A stretch of DNA of 64,000 nucleotides, from NCBI GenBank assembly GCA_030762175.1, contig CM060846.1:237024512-237088511 (forward strand), written 5' to 3'. The notes beneath the pieces are model-generated. The model was not told the DNA's origin and made no database searches. It saw only the letters and a program-made list of their open reading frames with translations. Positions 1 through 12,194 of the stretch are shown piece by piece (the stretch's first letter is position 1; each line of letters starts with the position of its first letter). The translations under genes were made by a program, and so were the position numbers. The stretch comes from Metallyticus violacea (Eukaryota; Arthropoda; Insecta; Mantodea; Metallyticidae).

Positions 1-1604
1 GTGGCATAACTGACAAAGTACAATTAGCACACAATGGAAGCACAAAGTAACACATGATATACAACCACTTGCTGACAAAGATTCCATCAAACAAACTACA
101 AGCCACTACTTACACATGCATTATACAGCCTTGATGACTGGCTTCTCCCTTTAAACAGTCACATTCTGCTGGCCCATGAGTGAAATAACCTCACTATAAT
201 ACCATCCTGAACTACTATACTAGTGGCAGTGTTGTGGACAATTTGGTCTTTTCAGCACCTAGATACAGTTGCAAACCTGCTGACAGTATTGTTTATAACA
301 TCAAAATGACTAATATCTATAATAATCTAGCTATGGCAGTTAACGCTTGGGGGGGGGGGGGGCGAGTTGTTAACTTTTAGTATTATACAAATACAAAGAA
401 TATACAAGACTTATTTATAGGCCTTTAATGAGTGTTACAAACTAATAACTAAAGGCCTTGTAAGGAAGAATCCAAAAGTAGGAGTGTTAATTATAACTTA
501 TATGCCAGTATAATGTATTCTCTTTTCTTGAAAAAGGATACCAAATTTAAAAATATAAAATGTTGTTACTTTGCTAAATATTTCAACTTAAGGCTTAGAA
601 GACCACAGATTAATGCTTGTGAAACTTATGACAGCAATCACACTATGAATCCTATTGCAATAAGTTGCTCCTGCAGAAAAAAATGTACAATAAACTTTAA
701 AAAATTGAGAAAAGATCCAAACAAGAGAAAATTATATTATGAATTTGAGTAGATTATATACAAAATGCACCTTTAACAAAAACACCAGTTCAAGAAGTTT
801 ATTACTGGCAGTTGTGAATGAACATATTTGATGTAAAAATCTAGAGATTTTTAAGTTTGTCCTAAAAGTCAATTCAAGAAAGACCCAATTGAAGTTTATG
901 CACTTATTCAAAATTATAATGAATAAAATGTGCACAAAGGTGTGACAGAGCTGCTTATTTTCAGTGAAAGTTGCCCTGGTCAGAACAGAAATAATATTTT
1001 TACTGTTTTCTGTTAAAGTCATACTGCAACAAATCCTTTCAAACAAATCCTTGAATTCCCAGTGCTACCTACCTGCATTAAATTATAATCATGAAATTAT
1101 CCTATAAGGTATATAAGTTTTAGTTGTTGTAACAACATTGTTATTATGTCAGTTAATGATTTAGTTTGTTCTAACTTTGAATTTTTCATTATTGTTGCCA
1201 TTACACGATTATTTGAGATGATGCAGAATTATGATGGTTTGCATATTTTCTCTTAGAGTCAAAGAGAAAAATGTACATGAAAAATGTTTGTATCTGATTT
1301 ATGGTTCATTATTAAAATGTAATATCAATAATGTGTTCGAAAATCTGATATTTTGCATAATTTTTTATTACGAGAATCCAAGTGTTACCTAAGATGGATA
1401 CTGGATGTTGTGCATTAAGTTGAGCTACAGTGGTGTAAAATATATTCTTATTCTTGCAGCCTGTAACTTCATGATGATATGAAGATATTAGAAAATGATG
1501 GGAATCTGAATAATGATAATACACTTTTCCCCTGAAAATGGTAACCAAACTGATCAAGACAAGCAGTGATGAGGAAAATATAACTAAACTATTTACCCAG
1601 ACAT
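1..1604. other. No recognisable gene (left edge)
   Basis: AT-rich sequence with only short chance reading frames on both strands; none resembles a known family. The one conspicuous item is a run of 14 G at 349-362, an assembly-sensitive homopolymer. Confidence 0.6.
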
Positions 1605-2292
1605 ATGCTAAGATCAATTTTAGAAGTAAATGACAAATCTGAATCCTGTTTGATGATTCTGAAATTTCAACTGTATCATTGGCTGAAAATGAGAATTATG
1701 GAGAATCAATATCAAAGAGAAAAAAGTCAAACAAGGAGCAACATGGTGAAGCACGAAATTGGGGTAGTAATGAAAATGTTTTTGTAAATAAATATGGCAT
1801 AAGTTGTCATGGGGAAATCATTCAAAATTCTGGGACACCTGTTCAATGCTTTGAGTTATACTTTATTGATGATATTAACATGATTGTGGCAATGGCAAAT
1901 CCGTATGCTTTATAGAAAAATTACTCATGGAAATTTACAACTTAGGAACTGAAAGTATACATAGCTATCCCACTATTCACAGAATACTTAACACCACAAT
2001 ACGAGGATCAGGGAACTAAAATCTGATGCACACAATGAAATGGTATCCAGCAGCATCTGAGATTCAGCAGTATTATATCTCTCTGATAATTATAATTTAT
2101 TACCTGCATTTCAGTTTAATAAATGAATGTTACTTCAAAACTTCCCTTAGATACTGCCAATACATATTTCTGATGATGAGACTACCATTCCAAATTACAA
2201 AAATCATACAAAAGGAAAGTCTGAGCTTTATTTATAAGCAAGGCCCGGATGTTAATTATTATGTCATATTCTATCGAGAATATTATAGGTAA
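1605..2292 (+). pseudogene. piggyBac-like transposase, N-terminal remnant
   Basis: An acidic, polar N-terminal stretch (about 1605-1800) leads into a segment ending GTPVQCFELYFIDD (about 1831-1875). This matches the start of the piggyBac transposase core, where family members read roughly TPxxCFxxFFTDE. Downstream, in broken frames, are pieces resembling the ELKxFLGI helix (about 1940-1985) and the RFEQILRYLHF segment (about 2090-2160). Stops at 1912 and after, plus frame changes, show it cannot be translated. The catalytic core is not seen, and the element runs into a TA microsatellite at 2311. Family assignment rests on motif memory and is moderate. The C-terminal half of a piggyBac element appears separately at 8.5-9.3 kb, perhaps from the same family. 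Confidence 0.5.
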
Positions 2293-2306
2293 TACTAATA
2301 TGTGTG

Positions 2307-2310
<4 letters not shown>

Positions 2311-2366
<56 letters not shown>
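2311..2366. repeat. (TA)n microsatellite
   Basis: About 28 uninterrupted TA units. It lies just after the piggyBac remnant. Confidence 0.95.
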
Positions 2367-2369
<3 letters not shown>

Positions 2370-3234
2370 CTGACAGATTTGTGGATGTAAAACTAGCATA
2401 TATAATGTCATTTTTTGGGTCATTTTTCTATATTAGACCATTTTTTATAGTTTTAGTGCATTATGTGTTATTTTTTTTTATTTTTAGTAATATACTTAAT
2501 TTCTTTTTAGGTTTAATTTAATTGTTTTCTATTCTACAGTACTGTTGCCTTCCATATTTAAGCAAAGCTATGGTGGAATTTTTGTACCAGACATGTCAAT
2601 CTTGAAATAATTGCAGTAGTAGGAAAAGGTGTTGAGCCTTATGTATTAAGTTCACATTTTATCTAGTAACTTGCCAGGAAATATTATTTAAATAGCTAGC
2701 TATACATTCTGGATACTAAGGAGTAAGATGTGACACAATGGACAAGCAGAACTTTTTATCACGTGATCATCAGTTCAGATTGCTGCCGATGTGCATTATA
2801 TATGGCAAAGAAGACTAATTTACTGCATTCCAGGAGAGCTATTGTTTTACACCCCCCCTTTTTTCAGGCGAATAACAAACCTAGGAAAACAGTTACTTTG
2901 GTGGCCTGCAAAACCAGCTGATGCAGAAGGGTCTGTTTTAGAAGCTGTTCATTTGAACTGTAAAATGTCACAAGTACAGTCATGTAAACAGTATCATTTA
3001 AGTCAAATGGTTTCTGAATTTGATGAAGATGTATTTGCAAATGATGGTTTGATATTATTGTGCAAATTTTGTGGAGTTGAAAATGAGAGCAGAGAAGAGA
3101 TTCACAATACAATAGCACATCAAAGACATTAATGCTCTCAAGAATAGTTCCAAAAAGAAAATATCAGCACAGTTAACACAGGCTGCAGCAAGTAGCAGTA
3201 AATCTTCAGCATTTTTCAAAGAACTGTATGGTGT

Positions 3235-3386
3235 ACATTCTTAATTATCTAGTGAGTCAACGTGATGCTCTTATGCTCCACTTACTGTTGAATTATGCAT
3301 ATCTAGTTTCGCAGGCTAGTTTTGATTAATTCAACAGTAAGTGGAGCATGAGAGTATCAAATCAAATCATTAGATAATTAAGAATA
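3235..3386. mobile_element. PLE foldback: two inverted arms with no coding region
   Basis: A left arm beginning TTCTTAATTATCTAGTGAG is followed at once by a right arm ending in its reverse complement (ATCATTAGATAATTAAGAA). Shared internal blocks include CAACAGTAAGTGGAGCA. The right-arm sequence is the same as the 3' end of the Penelope-like element at 33.4-34.1 kb. The left arm still carries the GAAAC half of a hammerhead on the minus strand (GCCTGCGAAACTAG at about 3306-3320); the CTGANGA half is gone. It is inserted within the hAT coding sequence. Confidence 0.75.
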
Positions 3387-4171
3387 TATTGGTTGCTTCA
3401 CTGTATTGGTTCCGACATTAAATTAATTTTATATTTAACTGCGTGATGTTCTATTTTCAGCAAATGTCCCTGTATGGAGACTAAGTAATAGAAAACTAAG
3501 GAACTTCCTGCAATAATAAGACTGGCCAAACAATTACCAATAAGAAGACTTTATACTCCTCTATGCCATTACACCAAAAGAAGAATTATACAAAAGTTCA
3601 AAATAAACAAAATCTTTGTCTCTATTGATGACACCAGCAACTTTGAAGGCTGCTCTGTAGCCTGTTATTGTGGAGACTATGGAAATCAGCAGACCAGTCA
3701 AATATTTCTGCTGAACACCAAAGTTTTGGAAGCAGTTAACCATTCAACAATCTCTTGACTGTTTGCTCTATGCATTTACTGTGGCCCGAGGGAATTTGAC
3801 AAGATGATGTCCTGCTTTTTGTCATTGATGCACCAACATACATGGTAAAAGCTGTTAAACTATTAAAGACTTTTTTTCAAAGATGATGCATGTAACTTAT
3901 CTTGAGCACACTATGCGAAGGGTTGCAGAAAAAGTTTGCACCCATTTTTTTAATGTCAACCAGTTTGTGTCTGAAAAAAATCTTTCTTACAGCTCCATCA
4001 AGAAGAGAAGTTTTCAGATCCATAGCTCCAGGTATTCCCCTGAACCAGAACCAATCATTACATGGTGGGATTTCTAAGTGCTGTTGTGTACTACTGCAAC
4101 CATTTCCAAGCTGTGAAATCTATGGTTAATGTTCTAAAGATGCAAGATGTTAAAACCATCCAGCAAGGTCA

Positions 4172-4173
<2 letters not shown>

Positions 4174-4204
<31 letters not shown>
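4174..4204. repeat. (TA)n microsatellite
   Basis: About 15 TA units inside the degenerate hAT element. Confidence 0.95.
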
Positions 4205-4206
<2 letters not shown>

Positions 4207-4829
4207 TTTGTCAAGGAAATGGAGAGGAATCTGACATACAGCAAATTTTGACTTCCTACCCTCTACAATTGTGAAACTTCAAGAAAGTGGTATGAAACTT
4301 TAAACCTCCATTAAACTTGTACACAAAACTCGTTGCTCTTGGCAATGTGTGGGTTGAAGTTTGTGAAATGATGAAAAATTGACCAGTATGCTGGGTAAAA
4401 ATCTAGAGTACCACTTTATGTTTTTGATTTCTGATGTCCTCACTAGATAAAACTTCAACATTTAGATTTTGAAGAAGAACTGACATCTTGATACTTAGAA
4501 GGCTTTAAATATGCTTCAATTGTAAGTGCCCATGTTGAAAGGAGCTATTCTAAATATAAGAATGTTCTTGCTGATAATCAGCATTCACTTACTTTTGAAA
4601 ATCTGTACATTTACACCATAATTTACAGCAATGTAGAATACAGTAGCCTCCTTTTTACAGTGTAACTTTTTAGTTCCTTTTTGTTTACTGCAAGTGAATG
4701 TACAATGTGTACTTTGGAAAAAGTTAGCGACATGTATTTATGTAATTTTGAAACTGTTTACAGTGAAAATATTGTATTTAAATTAATACAATGTGGGCAA
4801 TTTTTTTAACGCACTTTACTTACTAGCTT

Positions 4830-4878
4830 TAAGTTAGGACTATGTTTCTGGAACCAACATTCCCATCCTCAGCTGTTG
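4830..4878 (-). ncRNA. Hammerhead ribozyme motif, left arm of the 4.8-kb PLE
   Basis: On the minus strand: CTGAGGA core (N7 = G), a stem II with GGAA/TTCC pairing, GAAA, then the short ACATAGTC stem III and cleavage region. All core positions C3 U4 G5 A6 G8 A9 are present. Confidence 0.65.
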
Positions 4879-5304
4879 ACCCAATGTTTCCTGGTGCTTG
4901 TGTTGGTCCCATGCAAGCTGCTGTGTGGTATGTGGTGACCTCTAGTGGATATGAAATGAATTTTGAAAAGTGATCCCACAGTGGAAGGTCAAAGTTTATT
5001 GCAATTTTTTTTATATTTTAGGACAAAAATCTCCCAAACAGCCAATTCAAATGGGTTTTTTAATTCTTTTAGAAGTTTTATTTCTGGATTAATTTCATGG
5101 GTTTGGCTCCAATAATGGGTGCCACTGCCAATTTTTCCACCTATTTTAATTTGGTGTTTCTAAAATATTCTTTCTTCCGAATTGTCAGATTTCTTTTGCT
5201 TTTTCCTATGTATTTCAATTCACATGCTAAGCATTCTATGGCATATATTCCTGATTTCTTACTGCGGCTTACATGGGATCAACACGAGCACCAGGAAACA
5301 TTGG

Positions 5305-5352
5305 GCCAACGGCCGAGGATGGGAACACTGGTTCCAGAAACACTGTCCTAGC
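5305..5352 (+). ncRNA. Hammerhead ribozyme motif, right arm of the 4.8-kb PLE
   Basis: CCGAGGA core (U4 changed to C), stem II TGGGAAC/GGTTCCA, GAAA, CACTGTC. The U4 substitution probably weakens or abolishes cleavage, unlike the intact core of the opposite arm. Confidence 0.55.
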
Positions 5353-5385
5353 TTAAAGATAGTAAGTGAAGTGTGTAAAAAAAGT

Positions 5386-5939
5386 TACCCACATAGTATT
5401 AGTTTAGTAACATATGTTTAATAAAATAATACATGCAAACATACATAATTTTTCATGGATTTTCAAAACTTTTAGGTAATTTTTAATAGATTATAAGGCA
5501 TTTTAGGTCACCTGGGCTCTGATTATAAATTAACGTTCACAGCAACCCAAAACGGTTATCTTATAGCTATAGTATGGTGGACTACTACACAAGCACACAA
5601 ATAGTTTACTGACATACTGGAGAATATAAGGGGTGAGAGACAGCCTTTTTCCTTTTGCCCTCGCATGTGCAGTTTATGTTAAAAGTTGCAAGGGGTACCT
5701 ACACATGTAAACAAGTGTCATGCAGGACTGAGCATGGAACAATAAAAACTTAATATTTGTTCAGTGCAGGTACAATGATTAAAGCAAGCATGTCATGTTT
5801 TAATAGCATAGAATTGTGTGTGTTCATAAAGTAGTTTGGTAGCAAATATTTTAGTATGTGAATAAAAGAAAACTTTATTTTTACAGAATTCCCTTACATT
5901 AATGTTACACATTATACAACAGTCTTGGAGTGCTTGTTA
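5386..5939. other. No recognisable gene
   Basis: Intergenic AT-rich DNA between a PLE and a LINE fragment. No motif was recognised. Confidence 0.5.
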
Positions 5940-7000
5940 TTTTAGGGTCTGTGCATTTAATTTCCTGGTTGTATATGCCATAGATCCTACATCCCACTCT
6001 CTACACATTCCACTATTCCATTATAATTCTCCCTTTACTTTATTTCTGGTCCATGCTTCATCAATCTTATAATATAAAACTTTAAAATCACCAATGTTCT
6101 TATTTTCTATTTCTTCCAAATCCTTCGTTCCAGTTTTCCTTTTGCTTTTGTGACCCTTTTATCTGATACTAAATATTTATCACTCTCTATTTCAATCAAA
6201 CTCCCCATGGGCAATGATATTGCAATCAAAACTGTTAACCACTTACCAGCTGATTCCCCCCATTCACTTTTCTCCACATATCATTTACTCCCTCAGCTAG
6301 GTGAGGTCGTCAATCCACTTGTTGCTTCTCCTACTCCCTGGATGGAGGGTGTTCCTCTTTATTCCCTTCTCTTCTCCTCCCCTCCATTCCTCATTACTTG
6401 ACCTAGATGCAGCGCCAACAGGTTTTTGTTTCCACTCCTTCTCTCTTCCCCTCTAGCCAGCCAGCATTTCTTGATCTTGTTGTTGCAATAATTGATTTTT
6501 GCCTATTCACAAGTGCATACCACATATAACTGCTCTTGTACTTTCATTCCTAGCTTCCTTTATCTTTCTTAATAATTCCACTCTTATTTCTTGATTTTTT
6601 TTATCATAATCATTTTCAATAAAAATTCTTGTGCCTTTTAATTTCCTGGTTTGGCCTTTCCATTTGTTATTCACTGTGGCTAATTTAACTAAAATTGGCC
6701 TTGAACTCTTGCCCTTTCATCCAATCCTTCAGGCATCTCTAATTTCCATCCCTCCAATTTATTGCCCAACATTCCTTCAAACACTTCTACTTCTCACGTC
6801 TCTCTGTTCTTTCTTCTACTCCAAATATCACTATGTTCAGCTTTCTGCTCGCATTTCGCAGCTTTCTCCATTTTAACTATTCTGTTCCTGCATTCCACTA
6901 ATTCTCTACCCACTTCCTGTTCAACCCATCCCATCTTCTGATTTATCTCTTCAATGAGTATTTGAGTGTTTTAGTATTAAAGAAATATTTGCAAATTATG
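5940..7000 (-). pseudogene. LINE ORF1 (RRM-type) remnant
   Basis: Reading the minus strand from about 7000 down, a coiled-coil-like leader (EEINQKMGWVEQEVGREL) is followed by LNIVIFGVEE at about 6840. This is the opening strand of the RRM-like ORF1 fold seen in many insect LINEs (IIIFGLEE). Further on, about 6610-6540, a KKNQEIRVELLRKIKEARNE segment matches the REKRKxLxxxMKEAREKG helix, in another frame. The same architecture appears at 41.5-41.9 kb, so both belong to related LINEs. The plus strand of this region is pyrimidine-rich and its frames are shadows. No endonuclease or RT follows, so the copy is truncated. Confidence 0.6.
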
Positions 7001-7147
7001 CAAATAAACATTATGAATGAATAGATGTGATATAAAAGGACAATGTGACAAAAAAAAAATCCTGCAAGGGTTTGAAATGATTAGAGGTACCTATGTATTC
7101 AGACAAAATCAACAATGTGACTAATTGAATTTTTAACCAAGTTATGT

Positions 7148-7248
<101 letters not shown>

Positions 7249-8504
7249 CTATTCCCCTAAGCAAGGTAGAAAACATAAATTTAAAATTATTTATTGAGAA
7301 ATAGACAAACAGAAAATTTCCGTATTAATTAACAAAGCAAAAGCACAAATTGTTATCACTAGATACCAAAATACATAATTAGTCATGCAGATCACAAATT
7401 TGGGCTTCTCCTGATTAAAAAACACATGTCAAGGGGAGCTATTGACTTATGAAGAGTTATATAAAGTTAATCACGAAACTAGAGCTGCCATCTTTTAAAA
7501 TGCAATGCAAGGCCTAATGACATTGAGCAAGAACATGTCCTCCTTTTAAATATCAATGCAATGGCAAATATGGTCAAAGAGTAACAAAGATTCAAGTTCT
7601 GGATCCAAAATCAATTTGCTCAACATCATGGCTCCATAGTCTTCCTAGAGTATTGGAGGAGATTCAATCATCCTGCAAGAATGCTGATAGTTTCATTTCA
7701 CATCTAAAGAAAATATTTTAAAAGCTTCCTTCAGGATATTACAGTTCAAAACAATTGCCCTGGTATACTTTCACCTTCATAATGAGTTTTGACTTGGAAA
7801 ACATGGTTCAATGTGTTTATTTACTATGCAGAACACTACTAAAATAATGGAGGTAATTAGCATTGTTCAAAGTGTAAAATTTTTTACTTCAGACCAATTT
7901 TTGCAAGATATTTGTTCATTGCTAATAATTTTAAAACTGTGGCCAAAAGCACTGCCCTATTCAGTCACCTAATCTTGAAACCCGAAACTCTCAGTGTAGT
8001 GTGCAAAATATCACATTTAATTAACCAAATTGAAAATATGCCAGCTGCTAAAATGGTGTAAATACAGTTGAGAAACATTCTGGAAAAAAATTGTGCCTGT
8101 TTAAAACTTCATATTATAAATAATGTATCACCAAATCATGACAAAACTTCTAAAGTTGGCCCATTAAAAAGCAAGTAATCTTTTGTTCTTCTAGTTTGCA
8201 CCTACTAATCATGTGATGTTAAATGTACAGTTTCACTATGTAAAAATATTTGACCATAAAATGTATAAATGTTCATAGTAAATTCACACATGATGTTAGT
8301 ACATATAACCATTTTATTACTTCTGTTTCTATACTCAACGATTATGCTAGCCAATACTTTTATTTAAATGTAAAACAAATGTGTATTATACATACGGCTG
8401 TTTCTTACATGGGTAAGAGTTTTATTATAGCTGCAGTGTACTGCCAGTATTTACATCATATAGTAAAGTCAACTCCCTCCCACTACCCCTACTCATGCAG
8501 TCTC
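7249..8504. other. No recognisable gene
   Basis: AT-rich DNA without a recognisable frame. A long open frame begins at 8250, but only its last third (from about 8505) resembles a transposase; the first part has no family resemblance. Confidence 0.5.
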
Positions 8505-9265
8505 TTGTCTATATACAGGAAGCCTTATGGCTCTTGTGGCAATCTGTCAGAGTCTACTTATAGCATTCAAACCTATCAGGGGCTAAGTCAGCAAGTGTTT
8601 CTGAGCAAGTTAGATTGTCTTGAAGCAGCTGTTGTTTTTTTAACTCTACTCATGCTTACCTACAATTCTGAGTGCATCTAAATTATATTTAAACAACTTC
8701 TTCACTAGTCGTTCCTATATTATTACTGAAAAAGACATAGGTGGAACTGGAATTGTAATGAAAAGCATCTTGAGAAGCATTTTGTAATACCTGCAAGTGT
8801 ACTAACAAAGGAAAAGATAGGTTCAAGGTTATCAAATGTGATCGAAAAGTTATCTTTTAAGATAGCATGGCAATAGCATTGTCACAGTTGCATCTATCAC
8901 AATGTATATCTCGGAAGCAATGTTGACAGTAGAGGTGGTTGAAGGTAAGTGAACAAAAATACAAATGAAATGCCCCTGGATGTTTCAAATGTATGAAAAA
9001 TACAAGGATAGTATTGACCATTATGATGAAAATTTGATTACCTTAGAATTGGACTTAGGTGGGAAAAAGTGAGTTCCATTATTCACATTTGGAGTAGATG
9101 ATGTCTTTCAGAATGCAAAGCAAGTAATGGTAGTGCCTGGCAATGGAAAGGAGTTTTCTTATTGCCAATTTAGTAAAGCCATTGTTCCAACTGGAAAAAT
9201 CAATTTCCCCCTGAATATTAGAGTTCTGGTGTACATGAACATGTAATGATTTGATTGCTCTCAGA
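8505..9265 (+). pseudogene. piggyBac-like transposase, central and C-terminal remnant
   Basis: Recognisable pieces in order, in shifting frames: YRKPYGSCGN followed by LSQQVFLSKLDCL (about 8515-8625); NNFFTSRSYI (about 8691-8720, the conserved DNxFTS block); ATGTV-like GGTGIV (about 8735-8757); MYEKYKDSIDHYDENL (about 8992-9038, family YNKYMGGVDRxDQN); and a GKKW-PLF-like block up to QNAKQVM (about 9056-9130). The invariant aspartate of the GGVDxxD block is present (D in SIDHYDEN). Several stops and shifts show the copy is dead. No terminal repeats or TTAA duplication were located. Confidence 0.65.
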
Positions 9266-10729
9266 GAAAATGTGGTCTCTGTTACTAGAGAACAAGGTTC
9301 TTGTGCAAAAAATGCAATATTGGATGTCTTATTCACTGATAGTACTATTTTCATAACAAAAAAAAAATGAAGACTCCAAAAAACTGATCTATTCAATGTA
9401 TAGTTTTTTCCAATCAGTTAATAATTTAAGTAATTATTTGCATTTCATCAGAAAATAAAATTACATTAATTTTATTTGATTCATTCTTTCTATATGTATA
9501 TTGATATTGCACCCAGAATAAGAATTTCCATTAAATCCATAACTTTCTGTGTTTGATAAAAGACTTTGCCCTTATAAAGAAGTTTTGCAGTTGTAATAAA
9601 AGTATACACTCCCTTCCCATATGTCCAGCCAATATTGGAAACTATAACTAAAAGAGCACTTACAGTTACTATGTGCGACAGTTTCTTTTCACTCAAGTAC
9701 AAATCTTGGTGGATGAAGTTTTAATAAACACCACATCCCAAGAAACAAGGGATATAACAAGAGATACAAAGGTCATATTGTCTGTTTCACAATTTTATAT
9801 GTTTGAGTACCTATCAAAAAAGCCAGGCATTTTGTAAGCCCATCAGTACATTGTCAGTGTTTAGGTTCACAGTTTTGATCTATGAAATGCCAACTTTTTT
9901 CAATATTTGATTTTTTTCCTGCAAGGAAAGTACATGAAATAAGTCCAATAAACAAAAAAATGCTTGATCTGAAGAATCACATGAAATATGTTTCAGCATA
10001 GTATTATACTTTCTGGGAGCTTATAATGAAGTGGAAAACTAAAGCAAAATATAGTTTTCATTAAAATGAATTTCATTACATTTTTTTTTAATTACAATGC
10101 TATAGGTAAAATTGGTTAATTTCTGTTGACACACTCACAGAAATAAAGAGTTCATAATTAACAGCAATAGTTATTTACTTATTTATGCATCAAAAGGGCA
10201 CGAGTATTAGTTTTCATTATTTTTTCTAAAAGAATATACTTGCAATCAGGATTACATTTGCATTAAATTTACTACAACAATTATACCCTCTGTTATATAA
10301 TTGTCAAAGAGCTCGTGACTTGTTTGTAGAATGCAAATAGTTTTTTTTTGTTTTTAGTGTGACTCATGCCCTTTTATTCTACAGGATTCAACTGAAAAAG
10401 AATTTGTTCAGTCCACATTTAGCTAATTTAGGCAAGTATTAATTTATTTTTAAAATAAATTGATGTTAACTATGCAATAATGATACAAAATATTTTGTAA
10501 TTTTTGGGAAATAACTCTTAATTTTAGTACATAAGAACATTTTAAGACTTTTAGCACCTACAAACTGTTCTATAGTAATTACTGACATTAACAATGACCT
10601 GCTGCTGTTTAAATATAGTACTATATAAATTGTTACTGCAGCAAATTTTCCGACACATGATCACGGATTTTAAAGCTGCTATTGGTTTAGGGAAAGAATG
10701 AAATAAGCTGAGCTTATTTATGTTAACTT
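9266..10729. other. No recognisable gene
   Basis: AT-rich DNA. The minus-strand frames at 9079-9396 and 9490-9702 have no recognisable motif and overlap transposon relics or homopolymers, so I do not call them genes. Confidence 0.5.
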
Positions 10730-10772
10730 ATAGGAAATCACTCAAATTTCATTGATATTTTATCAACTTATT

Positions 10773-10812
10773 AGGACATAATTTGGGGGCTGTTGCCTTC
10801 ACATCAGCATCT
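10773..10812 (-). ncRNA. Degenerate hammerhead motif, 3' arm of the 10.7-kb PLE
   Basis: Minus strand: GCTGATG then TGAAGGCAACAGCC and a decayed GAAA/ATGTCC region. One core position (A9) is missing, so it is probably inactive. Its sister arm lies at 13.67 kb. Confidence 0.5.
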
Positions 10813-11125
10813 TTCACTGTCACCTTCCCAGTATGGCATGCAGATATCTCTCTTTATATTTTATGAATTTAGTATTGAGATTATTGCTGTTTGGAAGATC
10901 AAAGGTAACTAAAGTTTCTTTGTTTTTATTAATGAATATATTCTCCAATTACATTTAATCCTATGGGCTTCCAAATGGCTTTTAAAGTTTTCGTTCATTT
11001 TGGAAATCATGACTTTCATTCGAGAAATAATGTAATGTCCCTTTTCATTTAAGAACTTTCGAAAAATAAGACATTTTTAAAAAATTCTGTTGGAACTCAC
11101 ACAGTGAAGCTTGTTAAATGTAAAT

Positions 11126-11350
11126 TATAATTAATCTGTCGTCTAACACACTCTTATGCTTCACTTATTTTTAAATATGGTGGGACCGGTTTCGAAGAGA
11201 CATCCTCTCCATCTTCAACCAACTTGACGACTGACCAACCTGAGTCGTCAAGTTGGTTGAAGATGGAGAGGATGTCTCTTCGAAACCGGTCCCACCATAT
11301 TTAAAAGTAAGTGAAGCATAAGAGTGTGTTAGATGACAGATTAATTATAA
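11126..11350. mobile_element. Near-perfect 225-bp palindromic PLE-type foldback
   Basis: Two arms of about 105 bp are almost identical inverted copies (ends TTATAATTAATCTGTC and GACAGATTAATTATAA), separated by a very short centre near 11233. Each arm ends with the PLE-type terminal motif AGTAAGTGAAGC and holds a hammerhead-like motif: TTGAAGA, stem II, GAAA, ACCGGTC. It interrupts the GIY-YIG region of the surrounding PLE, so it is a younger insertion. It has no coding capacity. Confidence 0.8.
11253..11295 (+). ncRNA. Hammerhead-like motif with U3 (TTGAAGA), foldback right arm
   Basis: Stem I TGG/CCA, core TTGAAGA (C3 replaced by U), stem II T-GGAGAG...CTCTTC, GAAA, short stem III ACCGGT, cleavage base C. 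An inverted copy lies at about 11178-11222 in the left arm. A U3-G8 wobble replaces the usual C3-G8 pair, so activity is doubtful. Confidence 0.5.
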
Positions 11351-12194
11351 TAAAAATTGTTTCTTTTGTTTTTCCTATGTATTTCATGTTGCAGTCTTTG
11401 CAATTGATCTCATAAATGCTTGATTGTTTGCCTAGCGGAATTCTGTCTTTTGTGTTGGGTTTCGTTTTAGGATGTTTTTTTAAGCTGTTTTTTGTTTTGT
11501 TTGTTTACTGGGGTCAAAATAATTTCTTTGAATATTTTCTGAAATTGTTATTGTGCCCATTGATGAAATATAAATTTCTTGTACTATGCTCTCCTTTGTA
11601 ACCTTTCAGCATTGGTTTTATTTTGTGAATTTCTCTATTTTATTGTTGACCAGATATATTGTAGCCATTTTTTGCACTATATTTATGGACTGTGGCACTC
11701 AGTTTTGTATTCTATCTTGCATATTGGAAGGCTTATTAATTTGAAGGCAAGGCTGTTGAATATTGCAACTTTATGCTGTTTTGGAGTATGGCTATTGTTT
11801 TTGAACAATTATTTATATTTTTCCTGAATAGGCCAAATTCCTTTGTACTGCCATTTTTTATTGTTATGTCCACAAAGGGCTGATTTTGTTGTTTTCTGAT
11901 TCCATTGTGAATTTAATGGTGTTAACCTATATATTTAGTAATTTTATAGCATCCTCTTTCCATTTTTCGTTCCCTATTATGAAAATGTCATCTACATAAT
12001 GATACATTTGCATATGTATGGGAAAGCCTCAATTATTTAATATAACTGCTAAGAATAAAAGAGTGGATTACCCATGGACAAACCATTCTTTTGTGTAAAC
12101 ATTACCTCTGAATGAGTAGTAGCTTTTATTGATGCAGATACCTGCAAGGCTCAGATATTGTTTTATTATTTCTTCAGGTAAGTTTATATATGTT

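Larger units (their letters stand above)
2940..4650 (+). pseudogene. hAT transposase of the CGGBP1-like group, interrupted
   Basis: A BED-type zinc finger is visible at about 3040-3130: the frame reads FANDGLILLCKFC and ends in an HxxxxHxxxH-like tail. This is the layout of CGGBP1-like hAT proteins. After an inserted PLE foldback (3235-3386) the protein resumes at about 3460 (NVPVWRLSNRKLRNFL). It continues through IDDTSNFEGCSVA (about 3620-3660), which holds the catalytic-region D of VDETTD, then DDVLLFVIDAPTYMVKA (about 3800-3855), APSRREVFRSIAPGIPL (about 3990-4040), and a C-terminal dimerisation piece VERSYSKYKNVLADN (about 4530-4575). These follow one another in the order of the family, but frameshifts and stops separate them. 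A TA repeat sits inside at 4174-4204. No terminal inverted repeats were identified. Confidence 0.75.
4800..5385 (-). mobile_element. Penelope-like element, miniature: hammerhead arms plus GIY-YIG only
   Basis: Inverted arms at about 4803-4925 and 5262-5385 share blocks such as CACCAGGAAACATTGGG and AGTAAGTGAAGTG. On the minus strand, about 5255 down to 4985, the sequence encodes a GIY-YIG endonuclease: GIYAIECLACELKYIGKSKR, then a degraded RxKEYFRNT segment. The reverse transcriptase that normally precedes it is absent, so the copy is about 0.6 kb instead of 2-3 kb. Both arms carry hammerhead motifs. The small frames on the plus strand here are shadows. Confidence 0.8.

Noticed and set aside
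8250..8504. First part of a 143-residue plus-strand frame
   Set aside because: Only the part after about 8505 resembles piggyBac; the beginning has no homology and is probably a chance extension.
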